Notes: a model not told the origin generated them from the sequence alone. Positions 45,009-54,548 are shown, counted from the stretch's first letter. The stretch: DNA of 64,000 nucleotides from Rhodocyclaceae bacterium (GCA_030824275.1 JAVBXY010000036.1:1-64000); one strand, 5' to 3'. Translations and numbers: made by a program.

Positions 45009-45818
45009 ATGGGCAAGGAATCTGAATCGCTGATCGAAATCGAGGATCTGCACTTCTCGTACGGCGACAACAAGGTCTTCAACGGCGTCAACCTGAAAAT
45101 CCCGCGCGGCAAGGTGGTGTCCGTTCTCGGCATGGGCGGCTCCGGCAAGAGCACGCTGCTGCGGCTGATCGGCGGGCAACTGAAGCCGGACCGTGGCTGC
45201 GTCAGGATCAACGGCAGGGTAGTGCATGAGCTGAGCCAGAGCGATCTCTACGAGTTGCGGCGGAGCATGGGCCTGATGTTCCAGGCCGGCGGCCTGTTCA
45301 GCGACATGTCGGTGTACGAGAACATCGCCTTCCCGATGCGCGAACTGACCGATCTGGACGACGATCTGATCCACGATCTGGTGCTGATGAAGCTGCACGC
45401 GGTCGGCCTGCGCGGCACCACCGACCTGATGCCCAACGAGCTTTCCGGCGGCATGGCGCGCCGGGTGGCGCTGGCGCGGGCGATTGCCATCGACCCGATG
45501 CTGACCATGTACGACGAGCCCTTCGCCGGCCTCGATCCCATCTCGCTGAACGTGATTGCCGAACTGATCCGCCGCCTGAACGATGCGCTGCGCGGCACCG
45601 CCATCGTCGTCACCTACGATGTATCCGAATCCCTGAAGGTCGTCGACTACGTCTATCTCCTGCACGACGGCATCGTGCAGGCGGAAGGCACCTCGCAGGA
45701 ACTGCTGAGTTCGGAGGCCCCCTTCGTGGTCCAGTTCCTGCACGCCCATCCGACCGGGCCGGTGGCCTTCCACATGAAGAGCCCCCCGTACCGGGAAGAC
45801 CTGGACATGGTGCTCTAG
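45009..45818 (+). CDS. MlaF-like ABC transporter ATPase, H-loop changed
   Basis: 269 residues. Walker A GMGGSGKST at 41-49, signature LSGGM at 145-149, Walker B with D169-E170, D-loop GLDP. It matches MlaF of the phospholipid-transport Mla system. The H-loop histidine is tyrosine at 203 (VVTYDVSE), which would weaken or alter ATP hydrolysis. The rest of the mla operon (mlaE, D, C, B) is absent here. The start follows AAAAGGACATC. Either a second copy with another partner or a regulatory form. Confidence 0.8.
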   Translation: MGKESESLIEIEDLHFSYGDNKVFNGVNLKIPRGKVVSVLGMGGSGKSTLLRLIGGQLKPDRGCVRINGRVVHELSQSDLYELRRSMGLMFQAGGLFSDMSVYENIAFPMRELTDLDDDLIHDLVLMKLHAVGLRGTTDLMPNELSGGMARRVALARAIAIDPMLTMYDEPFAGLDPISLNVIAELIRRLNDALRGTAIVVTYDVSESLKVVDYVYLLHDGIVQAEGTSQELLSSEAPFVVQFLHAHPTGPVAFHMKSPPYREDLDMVL

Positions 45819-45848
45819 CCGCGCCCATCACGTGAAAGGGAACACGCC

Positions 45849-46208
45849 ATGAGCCACGTCAAGTCAAGGGAAGTCGTTCTCGCCATCAAGAGCACCGCCG
45901 AACTGACGGCCGGACTCGATAGCATGCGCGAGGCCTGGCGTGCGGACCCCGGCGCCGTGCCGCGAGGCCTCTCCTGCTCCGAATCGAAGGAAGGACAGTT
46001 CGTCCTGGTGGCGGCCGAATCGGTATTCACCACCCTTCCCGGCGCCTGCGTCATCAAGGGCATCGGCGCCATCGAACTGGCCGGATCGGACCCGGTGTTC
46101 GAGGAAGGCGCCAGCTCGAAGACTTTGGTCCTGCGCGACACACCCGAGGGCTGGCGTTTCTCGGTCAAGTACGTGCCGCCCATCGTCCGTGAGCGCAACA
46201 ACAAGTAA
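45849..46208 (+). CDS. Hypothetical protein
   Basis: 119 residues with no recognised domain. It has a mixed fold with SKEGQFVLVAAESVFTTLPGAC in the middle and WRFSVKYVPPIVRERNNK at the end. The start follows GAAAGGGAACACGCC. It lies 30 bases after the MlaF-like gene and 4 bases before the ketopantoate reductase gene, so it is probably cotranscribed with both. Confidence 0.65.
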   Translation: MSHVKSREVVLAIKSTAELTAGLDSMREAWRADPGAVPRGLSCSESKEGQFVLVAAESVFTTLPGACVIKGIGAIELAGSDPVFEEGASSKTLVLRDTPEGWRFSVKYVPPIVRERNNK

Positions 46209-46212
46209 GCCG

Positions 46213-47100
46213 ATGAAGATCGCCGTGATGGGAGCCGGTGCCGTCGGCTGTTACTACGGCGGCATGCTGGCGCGAGCCGGCCACGAGGTGGTGCTGATCG
46301 GGCGCCCTCGGCATGTGGAGGCCATCCACCGCGACGGCCTGTTCATGGACACGCAGACCTTCAAGGAGTACGTGGCGCTCGACGCCAGCAGCGATCCCGC
46401 CGCGATACAGGGTGCACAGCTCGTGCTCTGCTGCGTCAAATCCACCGATACCGAAAGCGCCGCAACCGCCATGGCACAATATCTGGCGCCTGAGGCAATG
46501 CTACTGAGTTTGCAGAACGGCGTGGACAATGCCGCGCGGCTGCAAGATTGCCTGCAACGGACCGTCATCCCCGCCGTGGTTTACGTCGCCACCGAAATGC
46601 CAGGGCCGGGTCAGGTCAAGCATCACGGACGCGGCGAACTGGTCATCGGGCCCTCTGCGCGCAGCGAAGAACTGGCAGCGCTGTTCGCCGACGCGGACGT
46701 GCCGGCGCAAATATCCGACAACGTGATCGGTGCGCTCTGGGCCAAGCTGATCATCAACTGCGCCTACAACGCCCTGTCGGCCATCACCCAGCTGCCCTAT
46801 GGCGTTCTAGCCGAAGGCGAAGGCGTGGAAGCGGTGATGCGCGACCTCGTCGGCGAATGCCTGGCCGTTGCCGATGCCGACGGCGTGAACATTCCGGGCG
46901 ATGCATGGAGCGCCGTTCAGGGCATCGCGCGCAGCATGCCGGCCCAGCTTTCTTCTACGGCCCAGGACCTGGCGCGACACAAGCCCAGCGAGATCGATCA
47001 CCTGAACGGCTACGTGCTACGCAAGGGCGAGGCCCTGGGCATTCCGACGCCGGTCAATCGGGCCATGCACACCCTCGTCAAGCTGCTCGAAGCGAAATGA
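46213..47100 (+). CDS. 2-dehydropantoate 2-reductase family
   Basis: 295 residues. NADP-binding GAGAVGCYYGG at about 7-17, then CVKSTDTESA, SLQNGVDN and WAKLIINCAYNALSAI with the catalytic lysine. This is the ketopantoate reductase (PanE/ApbA) family of pantothenate synthesis. Paralogues with other substrates exist and no pan gene is adjacent, so the exact substrate is not settled. Confidence 0.85.
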   Translation: MKIAVMGAGAVGCYYGGMLARAGHEVVLIGRPRHVEAIHRDGLFMDTQTFKEYVALDASSDPAAIQGAQLVLCCVKSTDTESAATAMAQYLAPEAMLLSLQNGVDNAARLQDCLQRTVIPAVVYVATEMPGPGQVKHHGRGELVIGPSARSEELAALFADADVPAQISDNVIGALWAKLIINCAYNALSAITQLPYGVLAEGEGVEAVMRDLVGECLAVADADGVNIPGDAWSAVQGIARSMPAQLSSTAQDLARHKPSEIDHLNGYVLRKGEALGIPTPVNRAMHTLVKLLEAK

Positions 47101-47137
47101 TGAACATGGCAGACACCCTGATGCGCACGAGCCAAGC

Positions 47138-47560
47138 ATGAAACTGATCCAGCTCATCTACGCCAGCACCGCCACCGACAACTGGCCCGAATCGGAACTG
47201 CGACGGATTCTCGATTCGGCAGTACGACGCAATGCCCAGAACAATGTCACGGGCCTGCTGCTCTATTCGAACGCAAGCTTCATGCAGATACTCGAAGGAG
47301 ACGAAACGGACGTCGACGAGGCCATGTCACGCATCTGCGCGGACACACGGCACACCGATATCGTCGTGTTGTCGCGATCGGCAGTCCACACCCGCGAATT
47401 CGGTAACTGGTCGATGGGCTTCCATGCCGTCGATGATGCCGATGCCACCTCCTGGCCCGGCTTCGCCCCGCTGTTTCAGCACGGCTTCGATGCCCAAAAA
47501 ATCGGTGCGACGCCCGGGCTGGCCTTCGACATCATGAAAGCACTGGCTACCGCCGTGTGA
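47138..47560 (+). CDS. BLUF-domain blue-light photoreceptor
   Basis: 140 residues, a stand-alone BLUF protein with about 40 residues after the core. FAD-site residues are present: Y8 in LIYAS, N32, Q50 in FMQILEG, W91 and M93 in WSMGF, the same spacing as AppA. No output domain is fused. In related bacteria such short BLUF proteins control partner proteins, often c-di-GMP enzymes, of which several are nearby. No partner is adjacent in the same direction. Confidence 0.92.
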   Translation: MKLIQLIYASTATDNWPESELRRILDSAVRRNAQNNVTGLLLYSNASFMQILEGDETDVDEAMSRICADTRHTDIVVLSRSAVHTREFGNWSMGFHAVDDADATSWPGFAPLFQHGFDAQKIGATPGLAFDIMKALATAV

Positions 47561-47575
47561 GCGGCCGCGTAGCGA

Positions 47576-48436
47576 TCAAACCAGAGAGGGACTCTGCCCT
47601 TCCTTGAACGCCGCATAGCGCTCACTGATGAAGGTCTCGATGGCCTTGGTCAGTGTGCTGCCTTTCAGTTCACCCGCTAGGCCGCGGGCCTTGGCCAGGA
47701 ATTCTTCGTCACCGACTCCAGCGGCCTTGGCCAGGTCCATCCACATCGAGCGCTCCGGCGACAGGGTGATGCCGCTCGGCATGTCCAGGCCTTCTTTCTC
47801 CCAGCGTTGCCGCCAGACGCCGGGAACAGCGCCCGATTGCACTTCGGCAATGATGTCCTCGGGTGAGCGCTCCGGCGTATCGGCAACCATCGGCGCCGGA
47901 TCGTTCTTCGAGAGCTTGGCCATGGCGTTGGCCACATCGAATTCCCGTTGTACGTCGGCCTCGTTCATGGGCCGCTGCCAGCCGCTGATTTGCAGCTTCA
48001 TGCTCAGATTCATGACCAGGTTGTAGCGCTCGGCCTGCTCCGGCGTTGCCTTGTCGAAGCCGGCACTGCTGATGGCCTTCATCTCCGCATGGAAGCTGTC
48101 CAGCAGTTGCTGGTTTTCCGGCAGCAGCGGCAGGCCCATGGGGCCGCCCGCGCCGACGGGGCCATTGGTCTTGGTGTCGGCCAGCCGCGCCTTGGCCTCG
48201 TCGATAACGTCCGCCGGGAAATCCTTGTTGAACCATTGCGTTACGTAGTCCGGCAATTTGTAGCGCCCATGCAAGCTGGCGTCGTTTTTTGCCGCTGCCC
48301 GCGCCGCCTCGGAAATGCTGACGCTGGTACTGCCAGTCGTCGCCGCTGTGCTGGCATCGGTCGTCTTGCTGCGCGACAGGCCGGCGATGCTGTTATAGAT
48401 GTTGCCGATGGATGAAACCGTGGATACCGCGCTCAT
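47576..48436 (-). CDS. Hypothetical protein with serine/threonine-rich N terminus
   Basis: 286 residues. It starts MSAVSTVSSIGNIYNSIAG with a low-complexity region to about 50, then a helical domain with GRYKLPDYVTQWFNKDFPADV and QLLDSFHAEMKAI. No family recognised. Its N-terminal style resembles the FliD-like protein at 29399, which also lacks a signal peptide, so it may be flagellum-associated or secreted by a non-Sec route; this is speculation. The start follows GGGAGGCGATC. Convergent with the BLUF gene. Confidence 0.6.
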   Translation of the reverse strand: MSAVSTVSSIGNIYNSIAGLSRSKTTDASTAATTGSTSVSISEAARAAAKNDASLHGRYKLPDYVTQWFNKDFPADVIDEAKARLADTKTNGPVGAGGPMGLPLLPENQQLLDSFHAEMKAISSAGFDKATPEQAERYNLVMNLSMKLQISGWQRPMNEADVQREFDVANAMAKLSKNDPAPMVADTPERSPEDIIAEVQSGAVPGVWRQRWEKEGLDMPSGITLSPERSMWMDLAKAAGVGDEEFLAKARGLAGELKGSTLTKAIETFISERYAAFKEGQSPSLV

Positions 48437-48700
48437 GATCGCCTCCCGCGACGGCAATAGTTGCCGGATGAGTCCGTGAAAGGGAGGTAATGCGATATTC
48501 ATGCCTACGCGCTCGACACGCCCCCTTTCGCGAAATGGCAATGTCGATTACGAGGTCATTCACCACTACTGCTAGCCAGGAAAAACAGGGGATTCACAAT
48601 TTCTCCGTTCATTCGGTACAACTTCACTGGTTTGAACAGACGTGTCGGAACACAATAGAAGATCCCGGATTGCCACCGAACATACGCAGGAGGGCAAACC
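48437..48700. promoter_or_regulatory. Divergent control region
   Basis: 264 bases between a hypothetical gene and a PAS kinase. AGGAGGGCAAACC lies ahead of the kinase. A short frame beginning ATGCGATATTC at 48490 has a good ribosome site but no recognisable content and overlaps the kinase. No promoter could be assigned with confidence. Confidence 0.4.
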
Positions 48701-50122
48701 ATGCACGAGTCGCCGCGCGCCACCGATTTCCCGATAGGTGAAGACATCTTCCGCCGCGTGGTCGAATGGGCGCCTGCCGCCATGATCGTGGTGAACAGGC
48801 AGGGCCGCATCGTGCTGACCAACGCCCAGGCCGAGCGCGTATTCGGTTATCCCCGTGACGAGTTGCTCGGCGCACAAGTGGAAAGCCTGATACCCGAGAC
48901 GCTCGCCGGGAAACATCCTGAATATCGCCAGAGCTTCCATGCGGCGCCAGAACCACGGGCCATGGGTAGCGGCCGCGATCTCTACGCACGACGCAAGGAT
49001 GGCAGCCAGTTCCCCGTCGAAATCGGTCTGACCCCGATAGATTCTGGCAGCGGTGTCATGGTGCTGGCGGCAATCGTCGACATCACGGAGCGCAAGCGAC
49101 TGGAAGAGCGCTTCCGTCGAGTCGTCGAGTACGCACCGAGCGCCATGGTGATGATCGATGGCAAGGGTCGCATCGTGCTGGTCAATGAACAAACCGAGCA
49201 GCTCTTTGCCTACCCCCGCAGCGAATTGATCGGCCAGGCGGTGGAGATGCTGGTGCCGGAACGGCTGCGTGGCGAACATGTGCATTTTCGTAGCGGCTTC
49301 CTCGGCGTGCCGCAGGCTCGCCCCATGGGAATCGGCCGCGACCTCTATGCGCGCCGTGCCGACGGCACCGAATTCCCCGTCGAAATCGGCCTGAATCCTA
49401 TGGAAACCGAAGAAGGCATCATGGTGCTGGCATCGATAGTGGATATCACCGAACGCCAGCGGGCACAGCAAAAGCTGGAAAAGACCCTGAAGGAAAAAAC
49501 GGTTCTGCTCAATGAGGTGCATCACCGGGTAAAAAACAATCTCCAGATCATTTCCAGCCTGCTCAATCTACAGGCGACCCATGCCGCCGATTCGGGGCTA
49601 CGCAGCATCCTGGCCGAGAGCCAGAACCGGGTGCGCGCCATGGCCCTGACCCATCAACTGCTTTTCGAGCGCAAGGATTATTCGCGCATCGACCTTGGCG
49701 AATACCTGGAGCGGCTTGCGCAATTACTGGTCAGCAGCTATCGCCAGGAGAACAGCCGCATCAGCATACGGGTCACCCTGCCCGACGAACCGCAGTTTCT
49801 CGACATCGAGAGGGCAATCCCCTGCGGTCTGGTGGTCAACGAGCTGGTGACCAACGCCTTCAAGCATGCCTTTCCCGATGAACGATCCGGCGAGGTGCTG
49901 GTCGAATTGAGCGTGATGAACGGCGATCTCCAACTCGTCGTGGCAGACGATGGCGTCGGGCTTCCTGATGCCTTTGACCTGAGCCACGTAAAGTCACTCG
50001 GGCTGCAACTGGTATCGGTATTGGCCGATCAACTGGGCGCCGTCTTCACGGTCGGCAACAACCGGGGAGCGCGTTTTTCCTTGCGATTTCAACGCGTCAC
50101 GACGATGAGGAAATCATCATGA
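48701..50122 (+). CDS. PAS-PAS HisKA_2-type histidine kinase
   Basis: 473 residues, soluble. Two closely similar PAS domains at about 15-130 and 135-255 (each with FGYPRDEL/FAYPRSEL and LYARR.DG..FPVEIGL), which look like an internal duplication. The kinase part is the HisKA_2 type with H274-H275 in VHHRVKNNLQIISSLLNLQ, then HATPase_c with NELVTNAFKHAF and DDGVGLP. The stop overlaps the next start as ATGA. The coupled receiver-GGDEF-EAL protein is the obvious partner. Confidence 0.9.
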   Translation: MHESPRATDFPIGEDIFRRVVEWAPAAMIVVNRQGRIVLTNAQAERVFGYPRDELLGAQVESLIPETLAGKHPEYRQSFHAAPEPRAMGSGRDLYARRKDGSQFPVEIGLTPIDSGSGVMVLAAIVDITERKRLEERFRRVVEYAPSAMVMIDGKGRIVLVNEQTEQLFAYPRSELIGQAVEMLVPERLRGEHVHFRSGFLGVPQARPMGIGRDLYARRADGTEFPVEIGLNPMETEEGIMVLASIVDITERQRAQQKLEKTLKEKTVLLNEVHHRVKNNLQIISSLLNLQATHAADSGLRSILAESQNRVRAMALTHQLLFERKDYSRIDLGEYLERLAQLLVSSYRQENSRISIRVTLPDEPQFLDIERAIPCGLVVNELVTNAFKHAFPDERSGEVLVELSVMNGDLQLVVADDGVGLPDAFDLSHVKSLGLQLVSVLADQLGAVFTVGNNRGARFSLRFQRVTTMRKSS

Positions 50123-52563
50123 GCCAGAAGACCATCAATCTGATGCTGGTGGAGGACGAACGGGTCGTCGCCTTCGATCTTAAGAACCAGTTGCAATCCC
50201 TTGGTTATCGGGTCGGTGCGATGGTGGGGAGTGGCGAGCAGGCATTGGCATCCGTCGCCGACGTCGCCCCCGATCTCGTGCTAATGGACATTCATCTCGA
50301 GGGTGAGATGGATGGCGTCGAGGCCGCCACCGAAATCCAGGCCAGGCACAGCATCCCCATCATCTATCTGACGGCTTTCGCCGAGGATGACACGCTACAC
50401 CGCGCACTGGAAAGCCGCCCCTTCGGCTACCTGGTAAAGCCTTGGGACATCCGCGAACTCCACGCATCGATACAGATGGCGCTGGCCCGGCGTGAAGTGG
50501 AACTCGAAGTGGAACGCAGCGAGCACCGCCTCAAGCTGGCCATGGATGCCGCGTCTCTCGGCGTCTTCGAATGGAAGCCGCTGACCAACCGGGTCCATGG
50601 TGACGGCTACCTCGGCCCCCTGTTCGGCGATTGCCGGCTGCCAATCGACGAGCCATGGGAATCGGTCCTGGATCGCATCGCAATCGATGATCGCTCCCGC
50701 GTCGATGCGGCCCTGGACGATGCGCAATCATCCGACGACGGCGCCTACATCGAATTCCGCACATCGGACCAGGCCGGCGAGTCCCGCTTCCTGGAGGCCA
50801 ACCTCAAGCCTTATCCCAACGCCCACCCTGATCGCCCCGTCGTCGGCGTGGTGCAGGACGTAACCGCCCGCCACCATACGGAAATCCGCTTGCGACAGGC
50901 CAGCGTGGTCTTTCGCACATCCGCCGAGGCCATTGCCATCATCGATCCCGAACGACGCATCAATACGGTGAACGCCGCCTTCACGCGTATCACCGGCTTC
51001 AAGGAAGCAGAGGCTTTGGGGTTCGACATCGACGTGCTGCTGCGTACCGAGCGGGAGATCAAAGATAACGCGCACCTGTTCGCCGAGCTTGCCGCCAGTG
51101 CAGAGGCCTACTGGCAGGGCGAAGTGAGCTGCCAACGCGCTGGCGGCGAGCGCTTCCCCGCCTGGCAAAGCCTGAGCGCGGTACGCAACGCAACGGGGCT
51201 TATCAGCAATTTCGTGGTCGCCTTTTCCGACGTCAGCAGCATGCACGCGGCTCGGGACAAACTTCACCACCTGGCCCACCACGACCCCTTGACCGGATTA
51301 CCCAACCGCCTGCTCTTCGACGACCGGCTGGATCAAGCTCTGGAACTCGCGCGGCGTCAGCAGCGGGACTGCCTGATGCTCTTCCTCGACCTCGACAGCT
51401 TCAAGGTGGTGAACGACACCCTTGGCCACAGCATGGGCGACGAGTTGTTGCGCACCATCGCCAACCGCCTGCGCGATACCCTGCGGGCGGCGGACACCAT
51501 CGCACGCCTGGGCGGCGACGAATTCGTGATTCTCGCCGGCAGCAGCCAGACGGAATATGCGGCCGATCTGGCCCGGAAAATTCTGGCCGTAGTGCGGTCG
51601 CCGGTGTACCTGGGCACGGAGCGCATCACTGTCTCGGCAAGCATCGGCATCGCCGCCTACCCGGAGAATGGAATTGATCGGCACCAGCTGATGCGCGCGG
51701 CCGACATCGCCATGTATTCCGCCAAGCAGGCGGGACGCAACTGCTATCGCTACTACTCACAGGACATGGCCGAACTCAGCAACGAGCGGCTGTTGATGGA
51801 ACAGGGTTTGCGCCGCGCCATCGAGGAAGACCAGCTGGTCGTCCACTACCAGCCCCAGGTGGACCTCGCCAGCGAGCGGATTTTTGGCGTCGAAGCGCTG
51901 GTGCGCTGGATTCATCCGGAGCAGGGAATGATTCCACCGGGCCGTTTCATCCCGATTGCCGAGGAAAGCGGCGTCATCGACGATCTCGGCCGCTGGGTAC
52001 TGGAGCGCGCCTGCCGGGACATGGCCGGCCTCCACGACGACAGCGGCGCCCAGTTGCGCCTGGCGGTCAACGTCTCCGCGCGCGAGTTCATGCGCGACGA
52101 CTTCATCGCCTCGCTACACACCATTCTGCAACGTACCGGCTTCCCCGCCGCAGCGCTGGAAATCGAGATCACCGAGAGCACGCTACAGGTGATGGAGCGC
52201 AGCGTCGAAATCATCGGCAAGCTGAAGGCACGCGGCATCGCCATCAGCATCGACGACTTCGGCACCGGCTATTCCTCCCTCAGCGTCCTGCGCGACCTGC
52301 CGATCGACCGCATCAAGATCGACCGGTCCTTCATCCAGCATCTGCCGGAAACCCCGGACGGCATTGCCATGGTCAAGGCCATGGTTGCCCTGGCGGAGTC
52401 CCTGCGCATGAAGATCATCGCCGAAGGCGTCGAGCGACAGGACCAGCGGGCTTTGCTCCGGCAACTGGGTTGCGGTGACGGTCAGGGCTATCTTTTCAGC
52501 CGCCCGATCTCACATGCTGATCTGGTTTCCTTGCTGGCCGGAGAGCTTTCCAAACAGGATTGA
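50119..52563 (+). CDS. Receiver-PAS-PAS-GGDEF-EAL response regulator
   Basis: 814 residues. Receiver at about 5-122 with phospho-acceptor in LVLMDIHL and a KPW motif, two PAS-like regions at about 135-255 and 260-380, GGDEF at about 390-545 with GGDEF at 465-469, and EAL at about 555-805 with EAL at 592-594, DDFGTG and AEGVE. Both cyclase and phosphodiesterase sites look intact. It is translationally coupled to the HisKA_2 kinase, so its c-di-GMP output is probably set by phosphorylation. Confidence 0.92.
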   Translation: MSQKTINLMLVEDERVVAFDLKNQLQSLGYRVGAMVGSGEQALASVADVAPDLVLMDIHLEGEMDGVEAATEIQARHSIPIIYLTAFAEDDTLHRALESRPFGYLVKPWDIRELHASIQMALARREVELEVERSEHRLKLAMDAASLGVFEWKPLTNRVHGDGYLGPLFGDCRLPIDEPWESVLDRIAIDDRSRVDAALDDAQSSDDGAYIEFRTSDQAGESRFLEANLKPYPNAHPDRPVVGVVQDVTARHHTEIRLRQASVVFRTSAEAIAIIDPERRINTVNAAFTRITGFKEAEALGFDIDVLLRTEREIKDNAHLFAELAASAEAYWQGEVSCQRAGGERFPAWQSLSAVRNATGLISNFVVAFSDVSSMHAARDKLHHLAHHDPLTGLPNRLLFDDRLDQALELARRQQRDCLMLFLDLDSFKVVNDTLGHSMGDELLRTIANRLRDTLRAADTIARLGGDEFVILAGSSQTEYAADLARKILAVVRSPVYLGTERITVSASIGIAAYPENGIDRHQLMRAADIAMYSAKQAGRNCYRYYSQDMAELSNERLLMEQGLRRAIEEDQLVVHYQPQVDLASERIFGVEALVRWIHPEQGMIPPGRFIPIAEESGVIDDLGRWVLERACRDMAGLHDDSGAQLRLAVNVSAREFMRDDFIASLHTILQRTGFPAAALEIEITESTLQVMERSVEIIGKLKARGIAISIDDFGTGYSSLSVLRDLPIDRIKIDRSFIQHLPETPDGIAMVKAMVALAESLRMKIIAEGVERQDQRALLRQLGCGDGQGYLFSRPISHADLVSLLAGELSKQD

Positions 52564-52589
52564 TCCACAGGGCGCGACAGGGACAAGGG

Positions 52590-52604
52590 TACAATTCCGC
52601 CCCC
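52590..52604 (+). promoter_or_regulatory. -10-like hexamer just upstream of rlhA-like gene
   Basis: TACAAT at 52590-52595, then TCCGCCCCC and ATG. No Shine-Dalgarno is present. Nearly identical to the arrangement ahead of cheD. No convincing -35. Confidence 0.35.
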
Positions 52605-54518
52605 ATGCCTACATCTTCCTCTGCCCACCTCGAACTCCTCGCCCCCGCCAAGAATGCCGACTTCGGCATCGAGGCCATCAAGCATGGTGCCGACGCGGTT
52701 TATATCGGCGGGCCGGCCTTCGGCGCGCGGGCCCATGCGGGCAACGACATCGCCGACATCGCACGGCTCGCGGCCCACGCTCACCGTTTCAATGCCCGCG
52801 TTTTCGTCACGCTGAATACCATCCTGCGCGACGACGAACTGGAGGACGCCCGACGCCTCGCCTGGCAAATCTACGAGGCCGGCGCCGATGCGCTGATCGT
52901 GCAGGACATGGGCCTGCTGCAAGTGGACCTGCCGCCGATCCAACTCCACGCCAGCACCCAGACCGACATCCGCACGGTGGAGAAAGCTCGGTTCCTCGGC
53001 GATGTCGGCTTCTCGCAGATCGTGCTGGCACGGGAGCTGTCGCTGGACGAGATCCGAAAAGTCGGCGCCGGCACCACGGCGACGCTGGAGTTCTTCGTCC
53101 ATGGCGCGCTCTGCGTGGCCTTTTCCGGCCAGTGCTACATCAGCCACGCCCACACCGGCCGCAGCGCCAATCGCGGTGAATGCTCTCAGGCCTGCCGCCT
53201 GCCCTACACGCTGGAAGACAAGCAGGGCCGCATCGTCGCCCATGAAAAACATCTGCTGTCGATGAAGGACAACGACCAGAGCGCCAACCTGCACGCGCTG
53301 GCCGACGCCGGCATCCGCTCCTTCAAGATTGAGGGTCGGCTGAAGGATCTGGCCTACGTCAAGAACGCCACCGCCCACTATCGGCAATTGCTCGACAAGA
53401 TCATCGACGATGCCCCGGAGTACAGCCGCGCATCGTCCGGCCGTTGCAGCTACAGCTTCACACCGCGCCCGGAAAAGACCTTCAACCGGGGCAGCACCGA
53501 CTATTTCGTCAACGGTCGCCAGCCCGACATCGGCGCCTTCGACACGCCCAGCTTCTCCGGCGAGGTCAGCGGCGAGATCAGCAAGGTCGGCCCGGACTGG
53601 TTCGAGATCGAATCCTCGGAAACCTTCGCCAATGGCGACGGCGTCAGCTACATGGCACGCGGCAAGAAGCTCGCCGGCATGCGCATCAATACCGTTCAAC
53701 CAGCCAACAATGGCTGGCGCCTGTTCCCCAACGAAATGCCCGAAGACAGCAGTGAACTGCGCTCCGGCATGGCCGTGTATCGCAACCGCGACCAGGCCTT
53801 CGAGCGCCTGCTGGAAAAGGAATCGGCCCGCCGCCTGATCGACGTGAACATGGTCTTCGGCGAAACCGATGTGGGCTTCTGCCTCACGCTGCGCGACGAA
53901 GATGGCGTCGAGGCACGGGCGAGCATCCCTCACGCCAAGGAGGCGCCGAAAGACCCGGAGAAATCGCTGCACCTGCTGCGCGAACACCTGGCCAAATTCG
54001 GCACCACCGATTTCAAGGCTGACAACATCCGGCTTGAAATCAGCGAGCCCTGGTTCCTGTCGGCCTCAACGGTGAACGGCCTGCGCCGCGCCGCCGTCGA
54101 ACAACTCGTCGCCGCCCGCGAAGCGGCCCGTCCGCGCCTGCCCCGGGCGATGCCGGTGGAGCCGCCGGCGGTGTATCCGGAGCAGGAACTCTCCTACCTC
54201 GGCAACGTCTTCAATGCCCAGGCCCGTGCCTTCTACGAGAAGCACGGCGTCTCGCTGATCGCGGACGCCTACGAGTCCGACACGGTCAAGGGCGAAGTCT
54301 CGCTGATGATCACCAAGCACTGCCTGCGCTACAGCTACAGCCTGTGCCCGAAGGAAGCCAAGGGCTGGGTCAAGGGCGTCAATGCGGATCCGATGACTCT
54401 GGTGAATGGCAAGGAGCGCCTGACCCTGCGCTTCGACTGCAAGGCATGCGAGATGCACGTCATCGGCAAGATGAAGAAGCACCGCAGCATCGCCATCAAC
54501 GTCGTTGCCCCGCACTGA
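52605..54518 (+). CDS. rlhA: Peptidase U32 family, RlhA-like 23S rRNA hydroxylase
   Basis: 637 residues, close to E. coli RlhA (YdcP), which hydroxylates C2501 of 23S rRNA. The U32 core at about 10-300 has AVYIGGPAFGAR, ALIVQDMGL, LHASTQ and EFFVHGALCVAFSGQCYIS, with the conserved cysteine cluster (GECSQACRLPY). The long C-terminal region, with further cysteines (CDCKAC-like: FDCKACEMH), distinguishes RlhA from the shorter YegQ/UbiU/UbiV proteins. A repeat copy encodes about residues 151-159 (KVGAGTTAT) beside the conserved FVHGA strand. Its stop overlaps another repeat copy. Confidence 0.85.
   Translation: MPTSSSAHLELLAPAKNADFGIEAIKHGADAVYIGGPAFGARAHAGNDIADIARLAAHAHRFNARVFVTLNTILRDDELEDARRLAWQIYEAGADALIVQDMGLLQVDLPPIQLHASTQTDIRTVEKARFLGDVGFSQIVLARELSLDEIRKVGAGTTATLEFFVHGALCVAFSGQCYISHAHTGRSANRGECSQACRLPYTLEDKQGRIVAHEKHLLSMKDNDQSANLHALADAGIRSFKIEGRLKDLAYVKNATAHYRQLLDKIIDDAPEYSRASSGRCSYSFTPRPEKTFNRGSTDYFVNGRQPDIGAFDTPSFSGEVSGEISKVGPDWFEIESSETFANGDGVSYMARGKKLAGMRINTVQPANNGWRLFPNEMPEDSSELRSGMAVYRNRDQAFERLLEKESARRLIDVNMVFGETDVGFCLTLRDEDGVEARASIPHAKEAPKDPEKSLHLLREHLAKFGTTDFKADNIRLEISEPWFLSASTVNGLRRAAVEQLVAAREAARPRLPRAMPVEPPAVYPEQELSYLGNVFNAQARAFYEKHGVSLIADAYESDTVKGEVSLMITKHCLRYSYSLCPKEAKGWVKGVNADPMTLVNGKERLTLRFDCKACEMHVIGKMKKHRSIAINVVAPH
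53057..53081 (+). repeat. 25-bp dispersed element, copy 10
   Basis: Matches 22 of 25 positions. Inside the rlhA-like gene, read as KVGAGTTA. Confidence 0.7.
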
Positions 54519-54542
54519 AAAGTCGGCCCTGGTGACACGGCG
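54518..54542 (+). repeat. 25-bp dispersed element, copy 11
   Basis: Matches 24 of 25 positions. Starts on the last base of the rlhA stop and ends 6 bases before dusC. Confidence 0.88.
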
Positions 54543-54548
54543 ATTGAC

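Noticed and set aside
48490-48741. Short gene with a good ribosome site ahead of the PAS kinase
   Set aside because: It overlaps the kinase start by 41 bases, has no recognisable content, and the kinase has its own stronger ribosome site.
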